Assembly (NCBI GenBank): GCA_033558025.1
Contig: JAUCEF010000001.1
Location: 3,348,001 to 3,412,000 of the forward strand
Direction of reading: 5' to 3'
From: Phytophthora sp. 'mugwort'
Taxonomy: Eukaryota > Oomycota > Peronosporomycetes > Peronosporales > Peronosporaceae
DNA length: 64,000 bases
Made by a program: the position numbers and the translations under genes. Below the pieces are notes generated by a model. The model was given only the letters and a program-made list of their open reading frames with translations, searched no databases and was not told the DNA's origin. Below, piece by piece: positions 33,201 through 43,790 of this stretch. Position 1 is the first letter of the stretch. Every line of letters begins with the position of its first letter.

Positions 33201-34372
33201 GCGTACTCCACGTAGTGCGCCATGTCCTTCTCGCAGTCGAGCACGTAGGCCTTGCCGACCTTCTTGCCCAACGCGATCGCCTTGGACTTGTTCCAGATCG
33301 TACACGACTTCTTCTGAAACTCCACGCTCATGCCGCGCTCCGCCAGCCTGCTGACAGACAGCAGCTGCCGGTCCAGCCCGGGGATGTACATCACATCAAC
33401 CATCTTAATGCGCGTGCCGTCGATGCCCGTCAGGCGCACCGACCCCGTTCCCACCACCCGGATCTTCTTGCCGTCCGCGATGGTCACCTCGACGTCCGAG
33501 TCGAGGTCCTTGTACTCAAACAAGTCGTTGCGGTGAGGCGTCATGTGCGCCGTCGCACCGCTGTCGATCAGCCACCCAGCCGACCGACTCTTCCCAACGG
33601 CGAAGACCGCGTCGTCGTCGTTGTTGCCCGCGTTCGGGTCCGGGCAGTCCCGCTTCATGTGGCCCATCTGGCCGCAGTTGAAGCACTTGCCCTTGAAACC
33701 GCCGTTCTTCCTTGAACCGAAGGCCTTGCTGCCCTTGCCGCCCCTGAAGGTTTTCGCGCCTTTGAACTTACTGCCGTTCGCAGTAGCCTTTAGCGCGCGC
33801 TCAGTGCCTTCCTTCTTGTCGAGGCGCTCGTACTCCTTGAGTAGCTTCTCCTTCACCTCGATCAACGTGAAGTCTTTCACGTTCTCCACGATCGAGCAGA
33901 TCAACTCGTACTCCGTGGGCAGACTGCTCAGCAGGATGACCAGCTGACGAGCCTCGTCCAGCGGTTCTCCGAGCGTCTGCAGACCCACGATGAGCTCGTC
34001 GAAGTTGTCCAGGTGCTTGGCCATGGTCACGCCGCCCTCCATCTTGAACTCGTGGAGGCGACGGGTCATCGTCACCCGGTTGTGCATGGTCGTCCGGTTG
34101 TAAAAGTCGCGCAACGTGTTCCAGGCCATGATGGCCGACGTCGCCGAGCGGATCTTCGTGTGGTGCTCCACCGCCACACCTTGGGCGATGAGCCCGAGCG
34201 CCTTCATGTCATTGAGCAGCCACGCCTCCGTCATCTCCGACGGGTCCTTCACCAACTGCACGTGCGCCAACAGCCCCTTCCTCGCCAGCGTCATCCGCAT
34301 GGCGAACTCCCAGTGGAAGTAGTTGTCGCTTCCCAGGATGACTTCAGCTTTCTTGGCGGACGTGGTGGTCAT
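30242..34372 (-). pseudogene. copia Gag-Pol polyprotein with one nonsense codon
   Basis: From ATG 34372 to a stop at 30242-30244 the frame covers about 1,376 codons and is broken only by TGA at 31810-31808, after EASE, where a Trp codon is likely (copia RTs read E-W-x-x-A-M here). Domains in order: UBN2-type gag; zinc knuckle CFNCGQMGHMKRDC (about 230); protease LIDSGATAHM (Asp about 270); gag-pre-integrase with WHARMGHLNKD and CGGCMKGKQ; integrase core with VHTDVMGPM, LRSDNGTEF and PQQNGVAERMNR (D,D,E); reverse transcriptase with LDVDTAFLNSDL and LYVDDMI (YVDD about 1034); RNase H with YTDADWGSN and SSAEAEYMAL. All catalytic motifs look intact, so read-through or RNA from a sister copy could still support movement. 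Met 34447 upstream lies in the LTR. Confidence 0.94.
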
Positions 34373-34416
34373 GGCGGTACTGAAGCTTGGTCTTGAGCGT
34401 CTTGCGGCTGTTAACC

Positions 34417-34699
34417 TGTTGAGATGCTCTTGTTGGTTTGAGGGCAAATGCCGAAGTGAGTTCTATTGTCTCCTTACTCTTGCTAACCTGCATCTACTTA
34501 CCTTGTGTCCCAGGAGTAAATCGGAATATCGACCAATCCGATCCATCCACGTGTTCTCAACTGCCCCCCCTTTTTCAGCACAACGCCATTGCGGAGCTCG
34601 CATGCATTGCGTCATCGCTGCATGTGCCCGCACGCATCGTGTCATCACTGCGCATGGGCATGACGTCACCGCTTCGCATATACGGCGCACACATCAACA
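34417..34699 (-). repeat. 5' LTR of young copia
   Basis: 283 bp, pairs with 29991-30275. Directly internal to it, in coding orientation, the sequence reads GGTTAACAGCCGC, the primer-binding-site position. Confidence 0.93.
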
Positions 34700-34704
34700 A
34701 GGAT
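34700..34704. repeat. target-site duplication AGGAT (right)
   Basis: Second copy of the 5-bp duplication; Polinton-type sequence resumes after it. Confidence 0.88.
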
Positions 34705-34746
34705 CGCTTCCTTGTTGCGCTGATATGTTCAGGTGAGTAGTCATGA

Positions 34747-35115
34747 CTATCTATAAACTATAAAAGACTTTTTATTAGGATAAACAAATTCTTCTTGTTG
34801 ATTATTTGAAGCCGCCAAGTTCTTTTCCAGTAGCAATCCATGTTCTAATTGTCTTTCGTATAGGCATCGTCTCTGTCCATGTTTTATGTTTAGGAAATGA
34901 GCAATGGTGAGCATAATTCCAACGCCTTGTAGTTTTCCCACAAGGACACAAAATCTCCTCATGATTATCGCATCATAAATTTTTTGGACCATATCTTCTG
35001 CGTTCTCAAGATCATACACGGCAGCAGGAAACTTAGCGATTGGATGGAGTGAGCAATGATCTTTCGATTTCGCCCTATGACGAATATTACCATTCTGCAT
35101 AATAAATTTACACAT
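34747..35115 (-). other. hypothetical ORF in Polinton remnant
   Basis: 122 codons, ATG to stop, minus strand, AT-rich like the Polinton block and in the same orientation as its polymerase. It contains NIRHRAKSKDHCSLHPIAKF and RRFCVLVGKLQGVGIMLTIA. No domain is recognised. It could be a Polinton accessory gene or a gene picked up with it. Confidence 0.4.
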
Positions 35116-35119
35116 AGTT

Positions 35120-35395
35120 ATGCGGTTGGTAGGAATGTTGATCGTATATACTTTTATTTATACTTCTATATTCATCTATCAGGATCAATCGTTCTTTCTA
35201 TGCTTAAATCCAAGATCTGCTGTATGTCCGTCGACATTATTTGTGGAGCTTGGTGGTTTGGAGGATACCTCTTTCGCACCAGAGGGGTCGAGAGGTCTTG
35301 CCTATTATATATTTTCTTGGGTTATTTACATGGTTATGGGGCTTTTGGGTGGGCTTATGGGTGATGGAATTATATTTTACATCTCGTGTACCTAG
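35120..35395 (+). other. hypothetical membrane-like ORF
   Basis: 91 codons on the plus strand with a hydrophobic N-terminus and a long hydrophobic C-terminal segment (YYIFSWVIYMVMGLLGGLMG). The frame ends right at the junction where old copia integrase resumes. Short membrane proteins occur in Polinton-like elements, but low sequence complexity and AT-richness make chance possible. Confidence 0.25.
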
Positions 35396-38159
35396 ATATT
35401 ACTACTGACGACTTCTCACGCTTCGTGAATGTATACCTGCTTAAGGCACAAGCGGAAGTGTTTGCGCCTTTTATGGAGCACAAGCAGCTCGTGGAAACGC
35501 AGACTGGATGCAGTATTCGCTGCTTGCGCAGTGATAACGGAGGCGAGTACGTGAATAAGAAGTTTGGTGACTCTTTTGCTGCTCATGGAATAATGCACCA
35601 GACATCTACGCCTCACACGCCGCAAGAGAATGGACTTGCTGAAGTATGAATCGCACACTTGTAAACATGGCCCGATTGATGCTGTACCATCGCGATATGG
35701 CTCGTGAATGGTGAGCGGAGGCGCTTAATACGGCTGTGTATGTATGAACCGTATTCCGAACACTGCACGACCACAGTCTACGCCGTTCGAATTGTTTGTC
35801 GGTAAGAAGCCCGATCTGAGCCACCTGCGCGTGTTCGGCGCAATGAGGTTTGTCCATGTTGATAAGTTACGCAGGAGCAAATGGGACGCTCGAGCGCATG
35901 CATGAATCTTCGTCGGATATCTGGCTCGAAGGCCTATCGTGTGTGGGACGTCGAAGATGAAAGAATGGTGACTACCCGAACGGTTACCTTGGATGAGCGT
36001 CCTGTTGAGAATTACCGCACTGTGGTTCACGTGGCGCGGCAAGCTCCGCTGGAGGGCGACGATGACATGAGTCGAGTTCAGCATTCTTCGGCACCCCCTC
36101 TATAAATGACGGTCGCGATATTGAGATGCCAAACGCGGGGGAGGGCCCGGTGGACATGGAAGTCGAAGCAGTGCCGCAGGTGCCTGCCTCGGTCGAGCGC
36201 CATAGTGGTGAGTTGGCTCGCAGAGGGGGAGAACAAAGCGCCGTCAACCGCGCGTGCTACTACTGCTCTCCAACTCGACTACCAACCGGCCCTACCCCTC
36301 GTTTCATCCTCTATGAACTGTCATGGGGACTCACTGAGCGATAAACTCGTGTTTGGTCCAACCAGACTGCGCCAGCTTCATATTTCAACAAGGCAACCAT
36401 AGCGGTGTTGACCGCAGACTCGGAGCAGCAAAGCGCTGTAACTACGCCAGCTATCCTGCGCTACCACCAAGTGAGGGGAGGATCACGACTGCGAATGACG
36501 AAAGACTAGTGCTGGAGAATGGTGAAAGTACCTCGGCACCTGAAGAGGATGAGACTGGAGGTACTACATCGGACGGGAGCTTACATGAACCTGAAGCAAA
36601 ACGATCCAGAATTGACGAGAAATATGAAATTGCCCTTGCTGCCTCCGAAGCTATCCCCAGGTCATTTGCTGATGCGTGAAGTTGCCTGAGTCAGAAGTCG
36701 AAAGAAGCATGCCGTAATGAAATTTGTGCTCACGTGCGGAATCACACTTGGGATCTCGTGTACCGCCCGCCTTGTGTTCGTGTGATTAGTCACAAGTGGG
36801 TCTTCGCGCTCAAGCGAGATGAACATGGCAACATCATCAGGTACAAGGCGCGTTTTTTTTTTCTATAGGCTGCTTTCAAACCTATGGTGTCGACTATACA
36901 TCGACATGCTCTCCGGTCGCTAGCCTCAACACGGTGCGGATCTTCTTAGATATATGCTGTCAGCGTGGATTTATCGTGAAGCAGTACGATGTTGAAACTG
37001 CTTTTCTTAATGTAACTTGGAAGAAGAAGTTTACATGATACCACCAGAAGGAATTCGCGTGCAAGCAGGAATAGTTGGCCGTCTTCGCCGCAGTGTACGG
37101 CCTTAAACAGGCTGCTGCGGTCTGGCACAAGACGATTCGCAGCGTATTCATTTCCTGGGATTCAACCAGTGGAAGTCAGACCCGTATCTGTTTATTCGCG
37201 TCGGCCAGCATGGGCCTGTGTACATCGTCTTAATGGCGACGATTTGCTCATTGGATGTGCAGCGGAGAAGGAAACATCGACGATTGCAGACGCGCTTGGT
37301 GATCGCTTTCGGCTGAAGTCTCTAGGAGATGCACGCTCCATTCTCGGTATGGAGTTGCTGTATGACAAGGAGAAGGGGGAGCTATTCGTAAGCCAGGCGC
37401 AGTACATCCCGCGATGATCTCGCGATTTGGGCAAGATGAATCTCACTCAGTTCGAAACCCATGCGTTGGGTTGGTCAAGCCCTACGTGCAAGTGAAGATC
37501 ACCCTCGGCTGAACACGAACAAGCCATATCGGGAGCTAGTTGGCTCACTTCTCTACGTGGCTACACGGCCCGACATTTCTGTCGCGATGAGTATGCTGCC
37601 GCAGCACCTTGAGGATCCACGCGAAATGCACTGGAAGGCTGCTGTTCGGGTCGTGCATTATCTTAAAGGCACGCTAAATGCTGGCATTAAATATTGTCGC
37701 AAGGGAGACCTTCGTTTGGTCTCTTTTAGCGATGCTAATTGGGGGAGTGATCTCGCTACGCGCCGCTCCACTTCTGGGGTGCTAGTCCGGCTGTGTGCTG
37801 GTCCCGTTGTGCTCAAGGCAAAGAAGCAGGCCACCGTCGCATTGTCGTCGGCCGAAGCGGAATATATGTCCCTCACAGTGACAGTTCAGGAAGTACTTTG
37901 GGTGCGCCAACTTCTTTTCAAGATGAAGGTGGATACGGGTGACGCTATCGGGGTCTACATCGACAACAAGGCGGCCATTAGCATGGCGAGCAAAAGTGGC
38001 TACACTCCGCGCGCAAAGCACATTGATCTCCGAGTGCACTTTGTTCGTGATCACATTGAGCGCGGAGTGATCAAGGTCCAGCACGTCCAATCCGCAGAAC
38101 AGCTGGCGGGGATTACCTTACTAAACCGCTTCCAACTCCGCAGTTCATGCTACTCGTGA
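35386..38159 (+). pseudogene. copia integrase-RT-RNase H remains (old copia)
   Basis: It starts mid-integrase: DITTDDFSRFVNVY, then IRCLRSDNGGEYVNKKFG and TPHTPQENGLAEV, which carry the second Asp and the Glu; the first Asp is lost at the junction. Several stops and frame changes follow (near 35647, 35720, 36105). RT is recognisable from HKWVFALKRDEHGN near 36800 through QYDVETAFLN and AVYGLKQAAAVWHKTI, with a T-run at 36850. RNase H is best kept (37461-38159): SFSDANWGSDLATRRSTSG, SSAEAEYMSL, RAKHIDLRVHFVRDHIERG. It is more decayed than the inner copia. Confidence 0.87.
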
Positions 38160-38215
38160 AGGCAAGTGGTGTCGCTCGTGACAATGAGGGTGGCAATGCA
38201 AGTTGAGGGGGAGTC

Positions 38216-38443
38216 TTCAGGTGCAGTGCTTGTTACGCATACACGATGTTGCTGATACCATGTCACAGATTATGTGGTTGCATAAAGGCAACTTGCATGT
38301 TGAGAGTGATGATCGTGAAAGTTTCGCGAACTACCTATCAAGTTTACCAGGGTTCTAGACTGTAGTGCTAGGAGAAGCTAGTGACGTGTGAGCTTAAGCT
38401 TTTGGCTGTCAATGTCACTTTCAAATCTGCATCGAACAGTTCA
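38216..38443 (+). repeat. 3' LTR of old copia
   Basis: Matches 24119-24345 and is preceded by the purine-rich TTGAGGGGGAG (polypurine tract). Its first bases (TCTTCAGG) differ from the 5' LTR (TGAGG), so the start is approximate. Confidence 0.78.
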
Positions 38444-38448
38444 AGTCG

Positions 38449-39129
38449 TACCACGCGTGGTACATGTGGGGGGAGAGAGATGAAGTGCGAACCAAATGGC
38501 AACAAATCAACATGATAAATAGGTAAACTGAACAAAATCTTCCGGGAGTAAATAATTGGTACGCTAGATATATTTCAAATAAATATATTTTTCGGGTTCT
38601 CTGCTTCGAACGCACGGCTCATCTGGACTATGCGTCGTCGAAGTGAAAAAGATAATGTCAGCATCTGGAATGACCCAGAGCAACATTGATCCGGAGATGG
38701 CGCGCCGTACCACGCAAGAGACGATAATTTACGCCACAAGAGGATGCTGGTAGCCGTGACTACCACGGTTTACCCGCTCGAAGCTCATTTACACAGGGCG
38801 TCGGAATTCCAAACCCTCTAAAAATATTTTCTTAGAACGCAAAACAATTTCCAACATTCGACAGTGGCACGATGCGCGCTAATACCTAAGATTCTGCATG
38901 TGATTCTGTTCGGAATATTGGGGTGAAGGTAACGGGCTCAACTTGGCGTATTAACGCCTTGCTACTCCGTTTTAGCGTTTGTCGGCTCTCACACATTATC
39001 TGCCATAGCTATGCTAATATCATCAACCCCAGCAGACATGGAGCCTTGATCGCAGCAGTGATGCCGAGTACGGAGTTATATATGAATTCAGTCGGCAGAA
39101 GAAGATTGAAATTAATAGCGCGATGAACG
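38449..39129. other. intergenic, no complete gene
   Basis: It holds the upstream half of the ORF interrupted by the old copia (38615-38449, minus strand) and a palindrome TACCACGCGTGGTA at 38448-38461. Nothing else is recognised. Confidence 0.4.
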
Positions 39130-40642
39130 CCCATTACGCTCGGTCGTTCCTAGAGCGCACCTTTCGACTATATGCACGTACCAGTGCTCGCGGTTGTACA
39201 TCGAGTACATTATTATCTCAAGCGAGACGATGTCGAGGCGCTCGCGCAGGTCAGTGTAAACGAGCTTCACGGACGAGAAAAAAACGCTCACACTCGTTGG
39301 ATGTAGGGGGGATGATAGACGTGCTGACGTACTGAGATGGCTTCGCCACCTTGCGCTTGGTCAACGCGCCCATGCCGAACGGCGGCTCTTTTTCCACGGG
39401 CGGGCGGGGCAGGTGGACGCCCTGCTTGAACGGCAGGCACGCCGCCCTCTCTGCGCATGTAAGTTCAGCACCTCGCTGCAACTTGGCGATTCCACTCTCC
39501 AGCTCGGTGAAGCTGACGATCTCAGCAGACGGAATGAGGCGGCCCTTGAGTTGCGGTACGTCTTGATGACGTGGTCGAATAGTCGCCGCGCACCATAGAG
39601 GGTCAGTGATTTTTTTTTAGGTGCCTTTGTGACGTTTTCAAGGTTGGCCATGTCAAAGACCAAAGTCTTGACGCGCTCGTGATCGGACCAGCGCAACAAA
39701 AACGGCGCGATCTCGTACTCAACAAGAGTATTGTGGCCAAGAGACGTGATGGCTGGCTCCAGCTCGACGTATCAAGCGAGCATGGCAAACGTACTGGACC
39801 ACCGGGTGTCATTGGGGATGAGAGGCGCCTTGTCGCTGACACGGCGAGGTAGGGCCCGACCCTTAATAGTGCGCATCTTGGTCATCAGCGCGTGAGCCGT
39901 GGCGATGTCGGGCTCCTCAGCTTGATAAAGTCCTTGACAGCCAAATTAAATCGATGGCTTGCGCACCCGGTCAGCGGGATCGCCCATAAAGGTGACAGAC
40001 TCCCTCGGCTTGTTATAGCGCGATAGGGTGTCCGTGATGAAATCAAATTGACTTTCTACACTGAGATCTTCCTCAGTTTCGACAGGGCTGAAGGCCAAGA
40101 GGATGTACTCTCGGCTGGAGCAGTCGAGATCATCATAGTAGCTGTCTTGAGCCGGGGCCAGGGCCCCTTCACCGCTGTCGAACACCGCAAAGATGGCGAG
40201 GTAGTGGCGCCCCGAGTCGCTCCGTCCGTCGAGAACGGGTCCAAATTGCGTCGGGAACTTCAAGGCCACAAGCTGCTCGGCCAGCTGGAACACGAGCTTG
40301 GTATAGCGCTTCAGCGTCTCCACAGAGATATAGGACAGCGAGGAGTTGGTACGGGCCCTTGGGTTCTCCACGAAGGTGAACGGCTATCGGTCCATGACGA
40401 CCCAGTCAAGCCAGCGGTAGATGTCACGTATTCGGGCGTCCACGACGCGGAGCTGGAGCGCACTGGCGGGAGCGCTCCCCAGCGTCTTGCTCGTACGTCG
40501 GATGGTGGCGCTTCAGATGGTTGAGGAGGTTCGTGTACCCATGCACACTACGGTACAGCTTATTGCAGGTTGTGCACAGGTACGTGCCGTCGTCCTGCTT
40601 GGTGAACAGGATGATGTAGATCGTCTTGGGCGTCAAGGTCAT
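39130..40642 (-). pseudogene. hAT-family transposase, decayed
   Basis: The N-terminus (40642-40424) is a BED-type finger: TYLCTTCNKLYRSVHGYTNL and HLKRHHPTYEQD give C-x2-C...H-x4-H. The next frame (40371-39946) carries RYTKLVFQLAEQLVALKFP and a D-x-R-S-D-S-G-R-H-Y stretch in the catalytic region. Later frames read APFLLRWSDHERVK and SLTLYGARRLFDHVIKTY. The C-terminal dimerisation region is present as STSIIPPTSNECERFF near 39330. Stops and frame shifts (for example near 40385 and 39775) inactivate it. hAT transposases cut and paste with 8-bp duplications; none was located. Confidence 0.8.
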
Positions 40643-41188
40643 GGTGGAGGAGGCAAGAGTGAGTGTGGGCTTGGGGATATAGTAGAATGAGAGCTGGCTA
40701 CTTCGTGATGCTTCAGTAAGCCGCGGTGGGTGTCGACGGGACGGGCTGAACGACTGGTTACGGGCGCGGTCTCGGTGGCTGGCTGTGAGCGGTTGCCGCC
40801 AAATTTGAATTTACAAATAACTGCAGAATAAATTGGTCGAGTAAAATACATAATTATGTATGTATACGCGAATACATTATATAATTAAGTATTTTTTCGG
40901 CATCACTGCATCGCAGTAAACCAATCAGATATATTGCTCGCGTGGCTTCATTTCCACAGACACTGCCCCCTGAACAAAAAATACCAGGGAGACACGACAA
41001 TTCATTGCTGCTCGTTGTTCCTTCTTAGTCAACATGTACAAATACTTCAGAAGCAAGGCAACTTTTATTTTGCTGACGAACTTACAACTCCTAGGCAGGT
41101 TCCATGTAGCCCGATACCTTACTTTCGATGTGAGTTTTCCCCGGTAGGCACCTACGATTCAGCCATCGTTCAGTAGTACGACTCAAGG
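40643..41188. other. non-coding flank of hAT relic
   Basis: AT-rich, with no supported gene. Confidence 0.4.
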
Positions 41189-41704
41189 CTAGCCTAGAAT
41201 TTCATTTTCTCCGAAGTGAACTCGTCGGTTTCTAGCAACGGCAGGTACTGGACCGTCTGCCGCGGGCTTGAAATTATTCATGTAGATCATAAGCAGTTTT
41301 TTAAACGCGCGCTCTCATTGACTTTCAGTTTTTTTTCTGATCTTCCCAAGCTGACGTTCTCCTGGCGCCACTTCTCGAACATCTCGCGTCTGAATTCCAC
41401 GTCGTGCACCATCCTTTGTAAATCTTTTTGGAGAACAAGTTCGCACTCTTTTCAAAGTCCAATATTTACTTAAGTCGAGTGTCCTCCCTTCATCAAATCG
41501 CCGTCCTCTCCACTATCCTTGTCTTCCTCAGTATTTTTTTCGTGGATGCGAAGGAGTCTGTTGTTAGCAGCAACATATCGCCGATGAATCAGTTTCGTTA
41601 TCTCCACGGACTCAATGTCGTCAGCGCTTGGCGTCGTGGCATTGCAGGTTGTCAGTACCATCACTGCGGTCAATAGGTCAATAGGATATGGTTGACACGC
41701 CCAT
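41189..41704 (-). pseudogene. RXLR-WY effector-like pseudogene
   Basis: Minus strand. A Met at 41704-41702 starts a signal-peptide-like beginning (MGVSTISY) that hits a stop. A hydrophobic core (LLTAVMVLTTCNA) follows in the neighbouring frame, so a frameshift sits inside the signal peptide. The mature part then carries an RLLR motif (R-x-L-R) and an acidic EEDKDSGED stretch resembling a dEER region. Stops interrupt the frame at 41472-41470 and about 41454. The same frame later has MFEKWRQE, matching the W motif, and after a T-run frameshift near 41300 ARLKK and MIYMNNF fit the Y part of a WY module. RXLR-WY proteins are secreted oomycete effectors acting inside plant cells. This copy cannot make a full protein. 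Confidence 0.62.
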
Positions 41705-42187
41705 GGTGGTTCACTTTCGATAGCAGCAGTGTACTTACAGATACCACTATAATATCTTGACTCTCGCAGTCGAATCGATTGTGATGGAGTCATTGATCAT
41801 TTCCACGTGCTCCCCCCCCCCCATGCATTTGATTTCGTATTATCCTTGAAAATGTATGGTGTCAAGCGACGGATGCCGTCGAGCGTGACCATCCGTCGTC
41901 CTCCTTGTAATGGTCACCAAGTATTTGATTACCATCATTGAAATCATACACAAGGAGAGATATCTTCGTCTTGTAATACCTGTAGAGACAGACGACCATG
42001 ATAGTAAAAGCCGCTAGTATTGTCAAATCTGTCCTAATTAGTTCCTGTGCATGCTAATATTTAATACCACATCATTTTTACATAACACACGTGACTTGAT
42101 GTTTGTATTGAAATCCCTCTTCTATTTATTTTCCTGTACTTATTCAAAACCCTGTCCACGGGTGGTATTAATTAGGACAGGTTTAAC
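41705..42187. other. intergenic with short inverted repeat
   Basis: A C-run near 41812-41822. The 12-mer CTGTCCTAATTA at 42031-42042 is inverted at 42171-42182, about 130 bp away. No gene. Confidence 0.4.
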
Positions 42188-43360
42188 AGTAGACATCAAA
42201 ATGACACCAGCAAACATACCCGACCGGCCACCAGCAAACACTTAACTGTAACAACAGGACGAACAAATTGCAGTGCTTCCCCGACGGAGCTTGAAAAGGT
42301 GGCCAGCACGCCACGGGCGCTTGAGGAGCGCGCACAACGCTGGTGTCGTTCACACTCACACCAATTCAGAGAACCTGGACTTCGGCGTCGTCGTAGCGAT
42401 CGAACGTCGGTCAGATAATGTGAACTTAAGTCAGATTATTGCGTACCCGTGGTCTTAATATATTTGACCAGGTCAGATTATTGAGAACATAAGGTCAGGT
42501 TATTGTGAACCAGTGGTCAGATTATTTTGAGCTCCAACTACAATATTGTGAAGCTACTGGCCGCGTAATGTGATGCTAGATGAAAACACTAACAAACTAC
42601 TAGTATGCATTCAATTCGCATAAATCAGCGCAGCATATAAGAAAAGACGACAGAGCAGCAGAAGTTCCCACCGATATGACGAAGTCTGTCTCCGTGAAAC
42701 TCAGCCTTCTTTGACCAGTTGATATTGAGAGCATCGTGAAGGGCGAAGGGCGGTTGATCCGGAACGGAGCGGGATAGCAGTCACGGGTGTTGATCGGGAA
42801 TAATGACCGTTGTTCACATTAATTTGACCAATGTGCATGTTTATCTGACCTTTTTGGTCAGTTTATTATGCACCGCGGGCCACATTAATCTGGCTTCGTT
42901 GGTCATTCGTTGTGAATTCTGGGTTCTTTCCTGTACATGATGCGCTGATTTTGCCTATGGCCGGAAAAATTTGCTGGTGGTCGCCCTTCACGATACTCAA
43001 ATAAGACTGAGTTTCACGAAGACAGACTTTGTCAAATATTGATGTGAACTTCTGCTCCTCTGTCGTCTTTTCTTACATGCTGCGCTGATTATGTGAATGA
43101 AATGGCTACTATTAAAGTACCATTAATCTGACCAGCGGTCGATCGCTACGACGATGCAGAAGTCCAGGTTCTCTGAATTGGTTGAGTGTGAACGACAGCC
43201 ACGTTGTGCGCGCTCCTCAAGCGCCCGTGGGGTGCTGGACACCTTTTCAAGCTCCGCCGGGAAGCACAGCAACTTGACTCAACCTGTTCTCGACCTTTTT
43301 TGCAGTAAAGGGTTTGCTGTGGCCGGTCAAGTGTTTGATGGTGTCATTTTGATGTCTACT
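42188..43360. repeat. 1.2-kb foldback element with GGTCAGATTATT motifs
   Basis: It starts AGTAGACATCAAAATGACACC and ends with its complement at 43340-43360. Arms of about 280 bp (42188-42470 versus 43125-43360) and a further inner pair (about 42600-42745 versus 42985-43105, sharing AATCAGCGCAGCAT and AAGAAAAGACGACAGAG) make a long hairpin. Between and inside the arms the motif GGTCAGATTATTGTGAACC recurs near 42411, 42472, 42492 and 42519, with inverted forms at 42830-42910. No coding frame. Probably a non-autonomous transposon. Confidence 0.78.
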
Positions 43361-43378
43361 AGCGGCGTTTACTCCTTA

Positions 43379-43790
43379 GGGATTCACATCGACGGGATCA
43401 TCTGTTTCCAGCCGAGGTACCGGTAATATTTTAAAACATAAAAAGGCAAAATCACACTAGAAGATTACCTATATAATTATATGTAATGATAGTTTTTTTT
43501 GTATTAGACCTTAGGTAGTGTCAAGATTATGATTCTACGTTAGTAAACGTGGAGGCACGAGTTCACGCGGAAGTGCCCTAAAACTGTACATGTATTGTAC
43601 AGATGATTCACATCGAGGGGATCGTCTATTATATCTGTTCTGTAGTTGTACACATACAGATGATTCACATCCATGGGATCATCTGTACTACATGTATATC
43701 TGTACAGGTACAGTCTAGGATCTGTAGTACAGATTCTGTACAGGTACAGTCGAGGGGATCATCTGTACTGTAACTGTACAAGGTACAGAT
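43379..43790. repeat. GATTCACATCGA-GGGATCATCTGT repeat cluster
   Basis: A unit close to GATTCACATCGACGGGATCA followed by TCTGT occurs near 43380, 43607, 43662 and in part near 43753, mixed with CTGTACAGGTACAG palindromes. TACCGGT lies at both outer sides (43417 and 43796). No gene. Confidence 0.6.

Larger units (their letters stand above)
29991..34699 (-). mobile_element. young Ty1/copia retrotransposon
   Basis: 4.7 kb on the minus strand with LTRs 29991-30275 and 34417-34699, each starting TGTTGA and ending TCAACA, and a perfect 5-bp target duplication AGGAT outside (29986-29990, 34700-34704). The LTRs differ only in the length of one C-run (9 versus 7). A single polyprotein frame spans the inside, broken by one TGA. 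A purine-rich GGCGAGTGGGAG abuts the 3' LTR (30276-30287). It inserted into the Polinton remnant, so it is the youngest layer of the nest. Confidence 0.95.
24736..35385 (-). mobile_element. Polinton/Maverick-like DNA element remnant
   Basis: An AT-rich block, clearly different in base composition from its neighbours, encodes on the minus strand a protein-primed-type DNA polymerase B followed by a retroviral-like integrase, the hallmark gene pair of Polintons. Capsid, ATPase and protease genes are not seen, and no terminal inverted repeats are found at the edges, so it is truncated. It is split at 29990/34700 by the young copia; outside the split it continues to about 35385 with a minus-strand ORF (34747-35115) and a plus-strand membrane-like ORF. 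Polintons are virus-like self-synthesising transposons. This one is decayed by frameshifts. Confidence 0.8.
24119..38443 (+). mobile_element. old Ty1/copia element, core replaced by Polinton sequence
   Basis: Direct repeats at 24119-24345 and about 38216-38443 (about 96% alike) bracket a copia gag fragment at the left and integrase-RT-RNase H remains at the right, both plus strand. AGTCG flanks the outside (24114-24118 and 38444-38448), consistent with a 5-bp duplication, although AGTCG also follows the 5' LTR internally, so the exact LTR end is uncertain. Between 24736 and 35385 copia sequence is absent and Polinton-like DNA on the minus strand, itself split by a younger copia, takes its place. 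The zinc knuckle, protease and N-terminal integrase are missing, so deletion accompanied the replacement. Confidence 0.75.

Noticed and set aside
32729..33715. Plus-strand ORF (328 codons) opposite the copia integrase
   Set aside because: Same reason: a shadow of a well-supported minus-strand polyprotein.
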